A stretch of DNA of 64,000 nucleotides from Acidobacteriota bacterium (GCA_028875725.1 JAPPCR010000023.1:531620-595619), one strand, 5' to 3'. Numbered from the stretch's first letter, positions 25,148-34,999 are shown. A program made the numbers and translations. Notes: a model not told the origin generated them from the sequence alone.

Positions 25148-26446
25148 ATGACGAGTCGACGCCTGGTTGGTTTTGCGCTCTGCCTGCTCTTTGCCGCGAC
25201 GGCCCACGGCGCCGCTGGGGCGGAAGGGCCGACATTCTATGAGGATGTCCTGCCCATCCTGCAGGAGAACTGCCAGGAGTGTCACCGGCCCTCGGGCAGC
25301 AAGATCTACCGGGGCGGCGTGCCGATGTCGCTCACGACCTACGAGGACGCCCGCCCCTGGGCGCGCGCGATCGTGCGCCAGACGGCCTCGAAGGAAATGC
25401 CGCCGTGGGACGCCTCCGAGCACTTCGACGGCGTGTTCAGGAACGAGCGCGGCCTGACCGACGAGGAGATCGCGACGATCCGGCGCTGGGTCGAAGGGGG
25501 CGCTCAGCCCGGCCGGCCGGAGGACGGGCCGGAGCCGATCGAGTGGCCAGACGACGAGGGCTGGGTGTTCACAGATCCCGACCTGGTGCTCAAGATGCCG
25601 GAGCCCTACTACGTCGAGGACGACATCAAGGACATCTACACCAAGCACCGCCTGGTGCTGACGCCGGACCTCCTGCCCGAGGACAAGTGGGTGCAGGAGA
25701 TCGAGTTCCGCCGCGGCAGCGAGCTCGTCCACCACTTCAACATCTTCGTCAAGGGGCCGAACGACGAGGAGACCCGCGGCGACGGCCACTTCCTCGGCGG
25801 CGCCACTTCCGGCTCGCCGCCCCACGTCTGGCCCGAGGGCTACGGCTCGCTGCTCGAGGTCGGCGCGACGCTCACCTTCGACCTGCACTACCACAAGGAA
25901 CCGGGCCCCGGCAGCGGCGGCTGGGACCAGTCATCGATCGCGCTGAAGTTCGCGACCAGGCCGGTCACGCACCCGGTCCACTTCTTCCCGATCAGCAACT
26001 ACGAGTTCGAGATTCCGGCGCGCCACGCCTACTGGCACGACACCGCCGAGCGCACGTTCGACCGGGAGGTCACGGTCCTCGGCATGCTCCCCCACATGCA
26101 CATGCGCGGCCGCGAGTCGAAGTACACCGCCTTCTACCCGGACGGCACCGAAGAGTTGATCCTCCACGTGCCGGACTGGGACTTCGACTGGCAGGAGATC
26201 TACTGGTACGACGAGCCCAAGGTGTTGCCGAAGGGCACCCGTCTGCGGATCGACATGTGGTTCGACAACTCACCCGGGGAAGCGGAACGCTGGGGCTTCA
26301 ACCCCGACCGTGACGTCGTGTTCGGCCCGATGTCGACTGACGAGATGTTGATGGGCTTCATCTCCTGCGTCTACAGCGACGGCGAACCGCCGCCCAGGCG
26401 GCAGGGACGCGGTCGAGCGACCGAGACCACCGCCGGCGGCGAGTAG
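25148..26446 (+). CDS. Cytochrome c plus copper type II monooxygenase-like protein
   Basis: A 432-residue exported protein. After a signal peptide (cut near AAGAEG) comes a haem-binding segment with CQECH at 42-46. The rest resembles the peptidylglycine-monooxygenase fold: HHFNIFVKG, HYHKEP and MLPHMHMRGRE provide His and Met ligands typical of its two copper sites. Related haem-plus-copper proteins occur in planctomycetes and acidobacteria, with no agreed substrate. The ATG follows GGGAG by 7 nt and the gene is divergent from the S9 peptidase. Confidence 0.8.
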   Translation: MTSRRLVGFALCLLFAATAHGAAGAEGPTFYEDVLPILQENCQECHRPSGSKIYRGGVPMSLTTYEDARPWARAIVRQTASKEMPPWDASEHFDGVFRNERGLTDEEIATIRRWVEGGAQPGRPEDGPEPIEWPDDEGWVFTDPDLVLKMPEPYYVEDDIKDIYTKHRLVLTPDLLPEDKWVQEIEFRRGSELVHHFNIFVKGPNDEETRGDGHFLGGATSGSPPHVWPEGYGSLLEVGATLTFDLHYHKEPGPGSGGWDQSSIALKFATRPVTHPVHFFPISNYEFEIPARHAYWHDTAERTFDREVTVLGMLPHMHMRGRESKYTAFYPDGTEELILHVPDWDFDWQEIYWYDEPKVLPKGTRLRIDMWFDNSPGEAERWGFNPDRDVVFGPMSTDEMLMGFISCVYSDGEPPPRRQGRGRATETTAGGE

Positions 26447-26470
26447 GCGAGCAGGGGTCTCCGTCCCGCG

Positions 26471-27649
26471 TCAGTAGGACAGGTTCTCGGTGACGCGTAC
26501 CCAGCGTCCGTCCTGTACCTCAGCGAGGAACGACTCGTCCGAGCCGACACGCTTCTCCGGCCCGAAGCTCAGGACCGGGCCGCCGAAGATGTCCTGGTAG
26601 TCGTCGATCGACTCGATCGCGGCGACCAGCGAATCGACCGTGAGGCCCGGTCCGGCGTCGCGTAGGGCCCTGACCGTGAAGTCGGCGACCAACCAGCCCA
26701 GGAGCGAGCCGGTGTTGGGCTCCGGGCCGTAGCGTTCCTTGTAATCGGCGACGAAGTCGCGGACCTCCTGGCGAGGATGATCGGCGTAGGGAAACTCGAA
26801 GGACGTCATCGCGTAGAAGCCATTCGTCACGCCGCCCTCCGCCTCCGCGACCTCGGACTCGAACGCCGCGATCGGGCCGACGAAGTCGACGTCCCAGTCG
26901 ATTCCCCTTGCCGCCGAGATCGCCAGGATCGTGTCGCCGATGATCGTTCCGAGCACGATCAGGTCGCAGTCGGCCTGCCGGAGCTTGAGGATCGCCGCGC
27001 TGAAGTCGGTGTCGAGAGGCCTGTGGGCGGTCGAGTCGATGACCTCCCGGCCCATTTCGCCGAGCTGATCGTTCGCGGCGTCGGTCATCTCCGTTCCGTA
27101 GTCGGTGTCCTGGGTCATCGTGCAGATGCGCTCCTTGCCCCTCTCCTCGACGAAGTACCTGATGGCGGCGCGCATCTGGTCGTAGTAAGTGGAGATGCCG
27201 GCGAACTTCAGCGGATGCAGCGGTTCCGCCATCGAACGCGCGCCCGAGAGCGGGAAGATGTTGGGAACGCCCGCCTCGAACTGGCTGGTCATGACGGCGT
27301 TGTTCATCGGCGTCCCGAGGGCGCCCACCATGGCGAAGATCCTGTCGCGGTGGATCAGCTTGTTGGCCGCCTGGACCGCGCGAGGCACCTGGTATTGATT
27401 GTCCTCGACGACGAAGCGGATCTGACGGCCGTGGATGCCGCCTTCCTCGTTCACGCGATCGAAGATCATTCGCGCCGCGTTGATGCTGCCGACACCGATG
27501 GCCGCGGCCGGACCGGACAGGTCGGTGTAGGTGCCGAGCACGATCTCCCCGGCCGTTTCCGAGGTCTCGGGATCGGAACTCCCGCATCCTGCCAGGACGG
27601 CGCCAAGCAACATGCAAGCAACGGTGAGGGAATGGTGTCTCTTGGTCAT
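26471..27649 (-). CDS. ABC transporter substrate-binding lipoprotein (LivK-type)
   Basis: A 392-residue periplasmic binding protein of the branched-chain amino acid type. MTKRHHSLTVACMLLGAVLAGC is a lipoprotein signal; the mature part begins with GEIVLGTYTDLSGPAA, the usual first strand of the family. Its start overlaps the acyl-CoA synthetase stop (ATGA), and it ends the liv-type operon. This family also binds aromatic acids and amides, and the embedded acyl-CoA synthetase suggests an organic acid ligand (inference). The upstream in-frame extension overlaps the synthetase and is rejected. Confidence 0.92.
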   Translation of the reverse strand: MTKRHHSLTVACMLLGAVLAGCGSSDPETSETAGEIVLGTYTDLSGPAAAIGVGSINAARMIFDRVNEEGGIHGRQIRFVVEDNQYQVPRAVQAANKLIHRDRIFAMVGALGTPMNNAVMTSQFEAGVPNIFPLSGARSMAEPLHPLKFAGISTYYDQMRAAIRYFVEERGKERICTMTQDTDYGTEMTDAANDQLGEMGREVIDSTAHRPLDTDFSAAILKLRQADCDLIVLGTIIGDTILAISAARGIDWDVDFVGPIAAFESEVAEAEGGVTNGFYAMTSFEFPYADHPRQEVRDFVADYKERYGPEPNTGSLLGWLVADFTVRALRDAGPGLTVDSLVAAIESIDDYQDIFGGPVLSFGPEKRVGSDESFLAEVQDGRWVRVTENLSY

Positions 27650-29541
27650 GCCTGCTGTCCTCCGTACATCGAATCGATCAGGGGTCGGTACTTCTCGTTC
27701 ACGAACTTGCGCTTGAGCTTCATCGTCGGCGTGAGCTCGTCGTCCTCGGGGGTCAGCTCCTGGTCGATCAGGCGGAACTTCTTCACCTGCTCGACGCGCG
27801 CGAACTTCGCGTTGACGGCCTCCACCTGATCGTGGATCAGCTCGACGATCTCCTCCGCGGCGCACAGGCTCTGGTAGTTGGTGAAGGGCACGTGGTGATC
27901 CTGAGCGTATTTGACGACGTTGTCGTGGTCGATCATCACGAGACATGTCAGGTACTTGCGCTTGTCGCCGATCACCACCGCGTCGGCGATGTAGGGCGAG
28001 AACTTGAGCTGGTTCTCGATCTCGCTCGGAGTGATGTTCTTGCCACCGGCCGTGATGATGATGTCCTTCATGCGGTCGGTGATCCTGAGGAAGCCCTCGT
28101 CGTCGATCTCGCCGACGTCGCCGGTGTGGAGCCAGCCGTCACGAATCGTCTCGGCCGTCTTCTCCGGCTGGTTGAGGTAACCCATGAAGACGAACTCTCC
28201 GCGGATCAGGATCTCGCCCTCCCCGGAGATCCTGATTTCGCCGTAGGGAACAGAGCGGCCGACGGTGCCGGGCTTGATGTCGCCCGGTTGCAGCATGGAG
28301 GCGATGCCGGTGTTCTCGGTCTGGCCGTAGCCTTCCACCATGTCGATGCCGAGTGCGAGATACCAGCGGATCAGATCGGGTGAGATCGGCGCGGCCCCGG
28401 TGCCGATCCAGCGACAGCGGTCGAGGCCCAGGAACCTGCGAATGTTGCGCAGCACGAGCGCATCGCCGACGCGGTAGGCGAGCTCCAGGACCGCTCCCGG
28501 CCTCTCGCCCGCGAGACGTTTGTCCGCCCGTTTGAACCCGATCCCTATCGCCTTTCCGTACGCCCATCGCTGCAGGAAGGTGGCGTCGGAGAGGGCGATG
28601 CTGATGGCCGAGTAGAACTTCTCCCACACGCGCGGCACCGAGAAGAACAGCGTCGGCTGGATCTCCTGAGCGTTCTCGGGCACCGTTTCCGGATTCTCGA
28701 CGAAGTTGAGCTTCGTGCCGGTGTAGAGGGAGCCGTAGACGAAGATGCGCTCGGCGATGTGGCACAGCGGCAGGAAGGCCATGCGCTCGTCGTCCTCGTT
28801 CTGCGAGAGGACGTGCGGGGCGTTGACGCACTGGAACACGAGGTTGTGGTGGCTGATCATCGCCCCCTTCGGAGGCCCGGTGGTGCCGGAGGTGTAGACG
28901 AGGATCGCGAGGTCCTCGGGCTTCGCCAGCTCGAGGCACTCGGCCCAGGCCTCGGGGTGGAGCTCGTCCTGTTCGCGTCCGAGCGCGAGCAGGTCGTCGT
29001 AGCTCATGGCCCGCGCATCCTCGAAGTCCCGCAGGCCCTCCATGTCGAAGATCACGATCTGTTCGAGCGTCGGGCACTTGTCGCGCACCTCGAGCACCTT
29101 GTCGAGCTGCTCCTCGTCTTCGACGAACATCACCTTGCAGCTCGAGTCGTTGACCAGGTAGTCCACCTGCTCGGCCGCATCCGTCGGGTAGATCCCGGCG
29201 CACACGCCGCCGGCGCCGAGTACCCCCATGTCGGCGAACATCCACTCGGTGATCGTGTTGGAGAGGATGCAGGCGACGTCGCCCTTGCCGAAGCCGAGCG
29301 ACCGCAGCGCCAGCCCCGTATGGCGCGCCTTCTCGCCGAAGGTGCGCCAGGAGACGTCCTGCCAGATGCCGAAGTCCTTCTCCCGCATCGCGATGCGGTC
29401 GCCGTACTTCTCGACGCGGCTCCAGAACATCGTCGGTACGGTGCCGGCGAAGCTGGTGTCGCGCCAGAACACGAGCTCGCGGCCGTCGTCGGCCACGCGC
29501 GTCTCGCGCACCAGATCGGGGTTCGATTCGACGCCGCCCAT
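27646..29541 (-). CDS. Long-chain-type acyl-CoA synthetase (AMP-forming)
   Basis: A 631-residue ANL-superfamily ligase that activates a carboxylic acid with ATP and CoA. The P-loop is YTSGTTGPPKGAMISHHN, the adenylate motif is GYGQTENTG, and LHTGDVG and ITDRMKDIIITAGGKN are the hinge and C-terminal motifs. The ATG follows GGAGG by about 6 nt and lies 2 bp after the LivF stop. Its place inside a branched-chain-type ABC operon suggests that the imported acid is made into a CoA ester on entry; chain length is not predictable. Confidence 0.92.
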   Translation of the reverse strand: MGGVESNPDLVRETRVADDGRELVFWRDTSFAGTVPTMFWSRVEKYGDRIAMREKDFGIWQDVSWRTFGEKARHTGLALRSLGFGKGDVACILSNTITEWMFADMGVLGAGGVCAGIYPTDAAEQVDYLVNDSSCKVMFVEDEEQLDKVLEVRDKCPTLEQIVIFDMEGLRDFEDARAMSYDDLLALGREQDELHPEAWAECLELAKPEDLAILVYTSGTTGPPKGAMISHHNLVFQCVNAPHVLSQNEDDERMAFLPLCHIAERIFVYGSLYTGTKLNFVENPETVPENAQEIQPTLFFSVPRVWEKFYSAISIALSDATFLQRWAYGKAIGIGFKRADKRLAGERPGAVLELAYRVGDALVLRNIRRFLGLDRCRWIGTGAAPISPDLIRWYLALGIDMVEGYGQTENTGIASMLQPGDIKPGTVGRSVPYGEIRISGEGEILIRGEFVFMGYLNQPEKTAETIRDGWLHTGDVGEIDDEGFLRITDRMKDIIITAGGKNITPSEIENQLKFSPYIADAVVIGDKRKYLTCLVMIDHDNVVKYAQDHHVPFTNYQSLCAAEEIVELIHDQVEAVNAKFARVEQVKKFRLIDQELTPEDDELTPTMKLKRKFVNEKYRPLIDSMYGGQQA

Positions 29542-29543
29542 GC

Positions 29544-30308
29544 TCACCTCCAGGTCTTGCGCTTCTTCCACCGGCGGACCCCCCTCGGCATCTGGTCCTT
29601 CATGCCGAGATAGAACTCCTGGATGTCCGGCGAACTCTCGAGCTTCTCGCACGTGTCGTCCATGACCACCCGTCCGTTCTCGAGCACGTAGCCGTAGTGC
29701 GAGTGCCGCAGCGCGACGTGGGCGTTCTGCTCGACGACGAGGATCGTCATGCCCGCCTCCTCGTTGATGCGCTTGATGATCTCGAAGATCTGGTGGACCA
29801 GGATCGGGGACAGGCCGAGCGACGGCTCGTCGAGCAGCAGCATCCTCGGATGCGCCATCAGGGCGCGTCCGATGGCGAGCATCTGCTGCTCGCCGCCGGA
29901 GAGCTGGCTCGCCGGCTGCGAGCCCCGATCGGCGAGCGCCGGGAAGTAGTCGTAGACGCGCTCGAGATCGTCGGCGATGCGGGCGCGGTCGCGGCGGCTG
30001 AAGGCACCCATTCGCAGGTTCTCGTTCACCGAGAGGAAGGGAAAGACCTCCCGGCCCTCCGGCACGTGGCTCAGGCCGAGGCGCATGACGGCGTCGGGAT
30101 CGCGGCGCGCGATGTCCTCGCCGGCGAAGAGGATCTCGCCCTTCTGGGGATCCATCACGCCGGAGATCGTACGGAGAATGGTCGTCTTGCCCGCGCCGTT
30201 GGCGCCCAGCACGGCGACGATCCGGCCCTCGGGCACGGCGAGGCTGACGCCGCGGATCGCCATGATGGGACCGTAGTAGGTCTCAACGTTCTTGAGCTCG
30301 AGCAACAC
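29544..30308 (-). CDS. livF: ABC transporter ATP-binding protein (LivF-type)
   Basis: A 254-residue cytoplasmic ATPase. Walker A is GANGAGKTT, the signature LSGGEQQ, and Walker B MLLLDEPSLGLSP. The start is a GTG directly after the LivG stop. It carries a basic extension at the C-terminus (RGVRRWKKRKTWR) not typical of LivF. It pairs with LivG to drive the LivH/LivM channel. Confidence 0.93.
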   Translation of the reverse strand: MLLELKNVETYYGPIMAIRGVSLAVPEGRIVAVLGANGAGKTTILRTISGVMDPQKGEILFAGEDIARRDPDAVMRLGLSHVPEGREVFPFLSVNENLRMGAFSRRDRARIADDLERVYDYFPALADRGSQPASQLSGGEQQMLAIGRALMAHPRMLLLDEPSLGLSPILVHQIFEIIKRINEEAGMTILVVEQNAHVALRHSHYGYVLENGRVVMDDTCEKLESSPDIQEFYLGMKDQMPRGVRRWKKRKTWR

Positions 30309-31070
30309 TCAATCCGCTCCCAGGTAGGCGTCGACGACGGCGGGGTTCTTCTGCACGTCCGCGGGGCTCCCCTCCGCGATCACGCGACCCTCGTTGAGGG
30401 CGAGCACCCGCCCCGCCACCCGGCTCACGAGACCCATGTCGTGCGCCACCATGACGACCGTGACGCCGAGATCGCGGTTGATGTCCTCGATCCAGAACCC
30501 CATGTCCTCGCTCTCCTCGGGGTTGAGCCCCGAGGTCGGCTCGTCGAGGAGCAGCAGCTTCGGCTCGAGGCAGAGCGCGCGGCCCACCTCCACGACCTTG
30601 CGCACGCCGTATGGCAGGTTCGCGATCCTCTGCTCGCGGTAGTGGGCGAGCTCGAGGAGGTCGATGACGTCTTCCACGCGGCGCCGGTGCTCGAGCTCCT
30701 CCCGCCTCACCGCGGGGAGGAACAGGAGGTGGGACAGCGCGGTCGAGCGCCGGTGGACATGACGGCCGATAAGGAGGTTCTGCAGAACGGTGGCGTGCTC
30801 GAAGAGCTCGATGTTCTGGAAGGTGCGCGCGAGGCCGAGCGGTGCGATGCGATGCGCCGGCAGCGAGGTGATGTCGCGGCCCGCGAAGCGAACGCTCCCG
30901 CCGTCGGGGGAGTAGATGCCGCTCACCAGGTTGAAGAGCGTCGTCTTGCCGGCTCCGTTCGGTCCGATGATGGCGAACACCTCGCCCTCCTCGACCTCGA
31001 AGCTCACGTCGTCGACGGCACGAATGCCCCCGAAGCTGATCGACAGGTCCGTAACGGCGAGGTAGCTCAC
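30309..31070 (-). CDS. livG: ABC transporter ATP-binding protein (LivG-type)
   Basis: A 253-residue ATPase of the LivG group, with Walker A GPNGAGKTT, Walker B LLLLDEPTSGLNP and H-loop VAHDMG. The signature region reads LPYGVRKVVEVGRAL, the degenerate form normal for LivG. The GTG start overlaps the LivM stop (GTGA), giving translational coupling. Confidence 0.93.
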   Translation of the reverse strand: MSYLAVTDLSISFGGIRAVDDVSFEVEEGEVFAIIGPNGAGKTTLFNLVSGIYSPDGGSVRFAGRDITSLPAHRIAPLGLARTFQNIELFEHATVLQNLLIGRHVHRRSTALSHLLFLPAVRREELEHRRRVEDVIDLLELAHYREQRIANLPYGVRKVVEVGRALCLEPKLLLLDEPTSGLNPEESEDMGFWIEDINRDLGVTVVMVAHDMGLVSRVAGRVLALNEGRVIAEGSPADVQKNPAVVDAYLGAD

Positions 31071-32143
31071 CTCAGTCGCTCCGTGCGCAGGTAGGTCTTC
31101 TGGCGCCGGTGCGTCGCCCGGCGATAGAGCGGGAACAACTGGAAGTAGCTCTTGATCTTGAGCCAGCGGCCGAAGATGCCCTGGGGCTCGAACAGGATCA
31201 CCAGCACGAGGATGAGGCCGAAGATGCCCGGCTCGAGGCCGGGAGCCTGTGCGATCTGCGGCGGCAGCGTGTCGCGGGCGATGGCGAGGAGCTGAGGCAG
31301 AAAGCCGATGAAGAGCGCGCCGTAGATGACGCCCCGCATCGAGCCGACCCCGCCGACGACCACCATCAGGAGGAGCTGCAGCGAGATGAGGAACGTGAAG
31401 GCATCGGGCGAGAGGTAGCCGAGGCGATGCGCGAAGAGAGCGCCGGCCAGGCCGGTGATGCCGGCGCTGAGAGCGAAAGCGAAGGTCTTGTAGACGGCCA
31501 GGTTGATGCCGACGCTCTCCGCCGAGATCTCCGAGTCACGGATGGCGACCATGGCTCTTCCGGTCGAGGACCGCAGGATGTTGAGCGCCGCGAAGAGGGT
31601 CACGACGAGGAGCGTGAGCGTCAGGTAGTAGTGCTGCCAGCCCTGCGTGAGCGGCATCCCGAAGAGGCTCGCCTGCGGAACGGCGAGGCCGCGAAAGCCC
31701 CCGGTGAGCCACTCGGCGCGCGAGATCGTCTGCTCGGTGAGCATGGCGAAGGCCAGGGTGGCGATGGCGAGATAGATGCCCGTCATCCGGAGCGCGATCC
31801 ACCCCACGCCGGCGCCGACGAGCGCCGAGACCAGGACCGCCGCGACGATCGAGAGAAGGAACGGGAGACCGGCGCCCAGAAGCAGCGAGTGGGTATAGGC
31901 GCCGATCGCCAGAAACGCCGCGTGGCCCAGGCTCACCTGGCCGGTGTAGCCAACGAGCAGCATCAGACCGACGCCGGCGATGGCGTAGATCATCACCAGG
32001 TTGAGCTCGCCCAGATAGAAGGTACCGAGCGCCGCCGGCGCCGCGGCGGCCAGCACCAGGAGCAGGCCGTACCAGAACCGGTCGCCACCGTGCTTGAGGT
32101 GGTCGATGTCCTGGTTGTAGTGGGTCTTGAAGAGGAACCGCAT
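31067..32143 (-). CDS. livM: ABC transporter permease (LivM-type)
   Basis: A 358-residue inner-membrane permease with 8-10 hydrophobic helices and the family stretch GLMLLVGYTGQVSLGHAAF. It lies 15 bp downstream of LivH. A hydrophilic tail (YRRATHRRQKTYLRTERLR) extends past the last helix. With LivH it forms the channel. Confidence 0.93.
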   Translation of the reverse strand: MRFLFKTHYNQDIDHLKHGGDRFWYGLLLVLAAAAPAALGTFYLGELNLVMIYAIAGVGLMLLVGYTGQVSLGHAAFLAIGAYTHSLLLGAGLPFLLSIVAAVLVSALVGAGVGWIALRMTGIYLAIATLAFAMLTEQTISRAEWLTGGFRGLAVPQASLFGMPLTQGWQHYYLTLTLLVVTLFAALNILRSSTGRAMVAIRDSEISAESVGINLAVYKTFAFALSAGITGLAGALFAHRLGYLSPDAFTFLISLQLLLMVVVGGVGSMRGVIYGALFIGFLPQLLAIARDTLPPQIAQAPGLEPGIFGLILVLVILFEPQGIFGRWLKIKSYFQLFPLYRRATHRRQKTYLRTERLR

Positions 32144-32158
32144 GATGCTCGCTGGCCG

Positions 32159-33031
32159 TCAGACCTTCTTTCGCTGAATCTGCGCGAACAGACCTTCGGG
32201 CCGCAGGATCAAGGCGAGAATGAGAATGCCGTAGGCGGCCATCTCCTGGAAACCGGCGGGCAGGTAGACCCCCGCGACCTGCTCGGCGATCCCGATGATC
32301 CAACCGCCGAGCAGCGCGCCGGGGATCGAGCCGAAGCCGCCGATCACCGCGGCCGCGAAGGCCTTGATCCCGATGAATCCCATCCCGGGCTGGACGAGCG
32401 AGACGGGCGCCAGGAGGATCCCGGCCACGGCGGCGACTCCGGCGGAGATCGCCCACACCAGAGAGAAGACTCGCTTGACCGGGATGCCGACGTAGTAGGC
32501 CGCGAGCTGGTTCTGCGACGTGGCCTGCATGCCGATGCCGAGCCGCGTGTGGCGGAAGAAGAGGAAGAGCACGACGCAGAGGACGAGGGTGCCCAGGAGG
32601 ATCGCGAGGTTCTCGTAGCTCACGACGACCTCGCCGACACGCAGCGACTCGCCGGTGTACGGAGTCGGAAAGCTCCGCGGGTCGTAGCCCCACACCAGTC
32701 CCGCCACGGCGCGGAAGATGAAGCCCAGCCCGATCGTCAGCATCACGATGGCGAACTGCGGCTCGCCCAGAACGCGGCGTAGCACGAAGGCGTCGAGCAG
32801 ATAGCCGAAGACCGCCAGCGCCAGGACCGACAGCAACAACCCCAGCGCCCAGGGCAGACCGAAGTCGCCGATCAGGGTCACCGCCATGAAGGCGCCCAGC
32901 ATCATGAGATCGCCCTGGGCGAAATTCACCATCTCGGTCGCCTTGTAGACGAGGACGAAGCCGAGAGCGATCAGGCCGTAGATGCAGCCGACGGCCAGAC
33001 CATTGATGAGAACCTGCAGGAGCTGACTCAG
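32159..33031 (-). CDS. livH: ABC transporter permease (LivH-type)
   Basis: A branched-chain-type permease with about eight helices, including GLIALGFVLVYKATEMVNFAQGDLMMLGAF, the LivH hallmark given here as positions ~23-52. The start is uncertain. No ATG is available; a CTG at 33031 has AAGGAG 5 nt upstream and gives 290 residues starting at LSQLLQVLINGL, the usual family length. A GTG at 33115 would add 28 residues with no membrane character. The first gene of the liv operon, divergent from the DUF3604 gene. Confidence 0.88.
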   Translation of the reverse strand: MSQLLQVLINGLAVGCIYGLIALGFVLVYKATEMVNFAQGDLMMLGAFMAVTLIGDFGLPWALGLLLSVLALAVFGYLLDAFVLRRVLGEPQFAIVMLTIGLGFIFRAVAGLVWGYDPRSFPTPYTGESLRVGEVVVSYENLAILLGTLVLCVVLFLFFRHTRLGIGMQATSQNQLAAYYVGIPVKRVFSLVWAISAGVAAVAGILLAPVSLVQPGMGFIGIKAFAAAVIGGFGSIPGALLGGWIIGIAEQVAGVYLPAGFQEMAAYGILILALILRPEGLFAQIQRKKV

Positions 33032-33136
33032 AGTGACTCCTTCACCGGCCCGCGTCCCGCGTGCCCGGCTTCCCTGTGCCGGATTCCGGACCGGACGGAG
33101 TATAGCCTTGGCCACCTACCAACACGGGAGAGAACG

Positions 33137-34969
33137 ATGGCGAGAAGAGTCCATCGCATCGCCGCGCTGGCGGTCTGCGTATCGTGCGCCACGGCCGGCG
33201 CCGCAAGCGGGCAGCGCAATGCCTACTTCGGCGATCTGCACATCCATACCCGTTATTCCTTCGACGCGTTCGTTTTCGGCACCCGCGCTTCGCCCGACGA
33301 CGCCTACAGCTATGCGCGCGGGGAGGCGATCAAACATCCCGCCGGCTACCGGATCCAGCTCGATCGCCCGCTCGATTTCTACGCCGTCACCGATCACGGG
33401 ATGTACCTGGGGGCGTTTTCGGCCATGACCGATCCTGCCCATCCGCTCCACGGTGCTTCCGAAAGCCGTCGCTTCTTCGATCCGAAAGACGTCGACGAAA
33501 GACGCGCGGCCTTTCGATCCGCCGGCGCGTTTCTCAGGGAGCATCCCGACCCCGGGGCCTCACGTTCGGCATGGCGGGAGATCATCGAGTCGGCGGAGCG
33601 CAACTACGAGCCGGGCAAGCTCACCACCTTCGTCGCCTACGAGTTCACGTCGTCATACCCCCCGGGGGCCAATCAACACCGCAACGTCATCTTTCGCGGC
33701 GCGAACGTGCCCGACCAGCCCTTCAGTCGGCTCGACTCGCCGAACCCCGAGGATCTCTGGGACTGGCTCGAAGGTTTGCGAGCACGGGGCATCGAGGCGC
33801 TCGCCATCCCCCACAACTCGAACCAGAGCGATGGCTACAGGTTCGCGCGCCAGAAGCTGTCCGGGGAGCGATTCGACGAGGCGTACGCCCGACTCCGGAT
33901 GCGCAATGAACCACTGGTGGAGATGACACAGGTCAAGGGCACCTCGGAAACACACCCGCTGCTTTCCCCCAACGACGAGTGGGCCGACTTCGAGATCATT
34001 CTTCTCACCCCGGAAGAATCGAGCTTCGACAGAATCCGCGGAGGCTACGTGCGCGACGCCTACCTGGCTGGTCTCGAGTTCGAGGAGAGGGAGGGCTTCA
34101 ACCCCTACCGGTTCGGGATGATCGGTGCGAGCGACAGCCACAATGCAGGAGCCTCGTACGAGGAGTCGTCCCATATCGGCAAGGTCGGCTTCCTCGATGG
34201 GATGCCGGTGGGGCGGGGATCCGTACCCCCCGAAGGAGCTACCAGTTGGAAGGACGTGGAGGAAGCCGCCGAATCCGACGCGACCTCACGGCCCCCACAG
34301 GAGATGTTCTCGACCTGGGGCGCTTCCGGCCTGGCGGGCGTGTGGGCCGAGGAGAACACCCGCGAATCGATCTACGACGCCTTCCGTCGCAAGGAGACGT
34401 TCGCGACCACCGGACCGCGCATCCGGGTGCGCTTCTTCGCCAGCTACGGCTTCGATGACGATCCGTTTCAGGACGTGGAACTCGTGGCGAAGGCCTACGA
34501 GCACGGAGTACCGATGGGCGGCGACCTCCCTGCCCGGCACAGCGGCGTGCCGCAGTTCCTGGTCTGGGCGGTGCAGGACCCCGAGTCGGCGAAGCTCCAG
34601 CGCGTGCAGGTGATCAAGGGCTGGATCGAGGACGGCCAGCCACAGGAAAGTGTCTACGATGTCGCCTGCTCCGACGGCCTGGAGGTCGACTCCGAGACCC
34701 ACCGCTGCCCCGACAACGGCGCTCAGGTCGATCTTGCCGACTGCAGCGTCAGCCCCGACGTCGGTTCAACCGAGCTCATGACGCTCTGGACCGACCCCGA
34801 CTTCGACCGTAGCCAGCACGCCTTCTACTACCTGCGAGCCCTGGAGAATCCGACCTGCCGCTGGTCGACGTGGGATGCGATACGGGCGGGAACTCCACCT
34901 CGACCCGGCCTCGCACTCACCCTTCAGGAGCGCGCCTACTCCTCTCCCATCTGGTCGGTACCGAACTGA
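33137..34969 (+). CDS. Exported DUF3604 (PHP-like) protein
   Basis: A 610-residue secreted protein with a signal peptide cut near AASGQ. The body is DUF3604, related to PHP metal-dependent phosphoesterases: YFGDLHIHTRYSFDAF carries the first HxH, FYAVTDHG the next ligands, and GMIGASDSHN the late Asp/His. The biochemical role of the family is not established. A ribosome site (GGGAG) precedes the ATG. It is divergent from livH, with about 105 bp between the starts to hold both promoters. Confidence 0.88.
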   Translation: MARRVHRIAALAVCVSCATAGAASGQRNAYFGDLHIHTRYSFDAFVFGTRASPDDAYSYARGEAIKHPAGYRIQLDRPLDFYAVTDHGMYLGAFSAMTDPAHPLHGASESRRFFDPKDVDERRAAFRSAGAFLREHPDPGASRSAWREIIESAERNYEPGKLTTFVAYEFTSSYPPGANQHRNVIFRGANVPDQPFSRLDSPNPEDLWDWLEGLRARGIEALAIPHNSNQSDGYRFARQKLSGERFDEAYARLRMRNEPLVEMTQVKGTSETHPLLSPNDEWADFEIILLTPEESSFDRIRGGYVRDAYLAGLEFEEREGFNPYRFGMIGASDSHNAGASYEESSHIGKVGFLDGMPVGRGSVPPEGATSWKDVEEAAESDATSRPPQEMFSTWGASGLAGVWAEENTRESIYDAFRRKETFATTGPRIRVRFFASYGFDDDPFQDVELVAKAYEHGVPMGGDLPARHSGVPQFLVWAVQDPESAKLQRVQVIKGWIEDGQPQESVYDVACSDGLEVDSETHRCPDNGAQVDLADCSVSPDVGSTELMTLWTDPDFDRSQHAFYYLRALENPTCRWSTWDAIRAGTPPRPGLALTLQERAYSSPIWSVPN

Positions 34970-34999
34970 GGAAGAGCTAGCTTTCAAGAGCGCCTACCC

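Noticed and set aside
31109-32782. 557-codon plus-strand frame opposite livM and livH
   Set aside because: Extremely acidic and Arg/Glu/His-rich translation typical of the reverse strand of membrane-protein genes.
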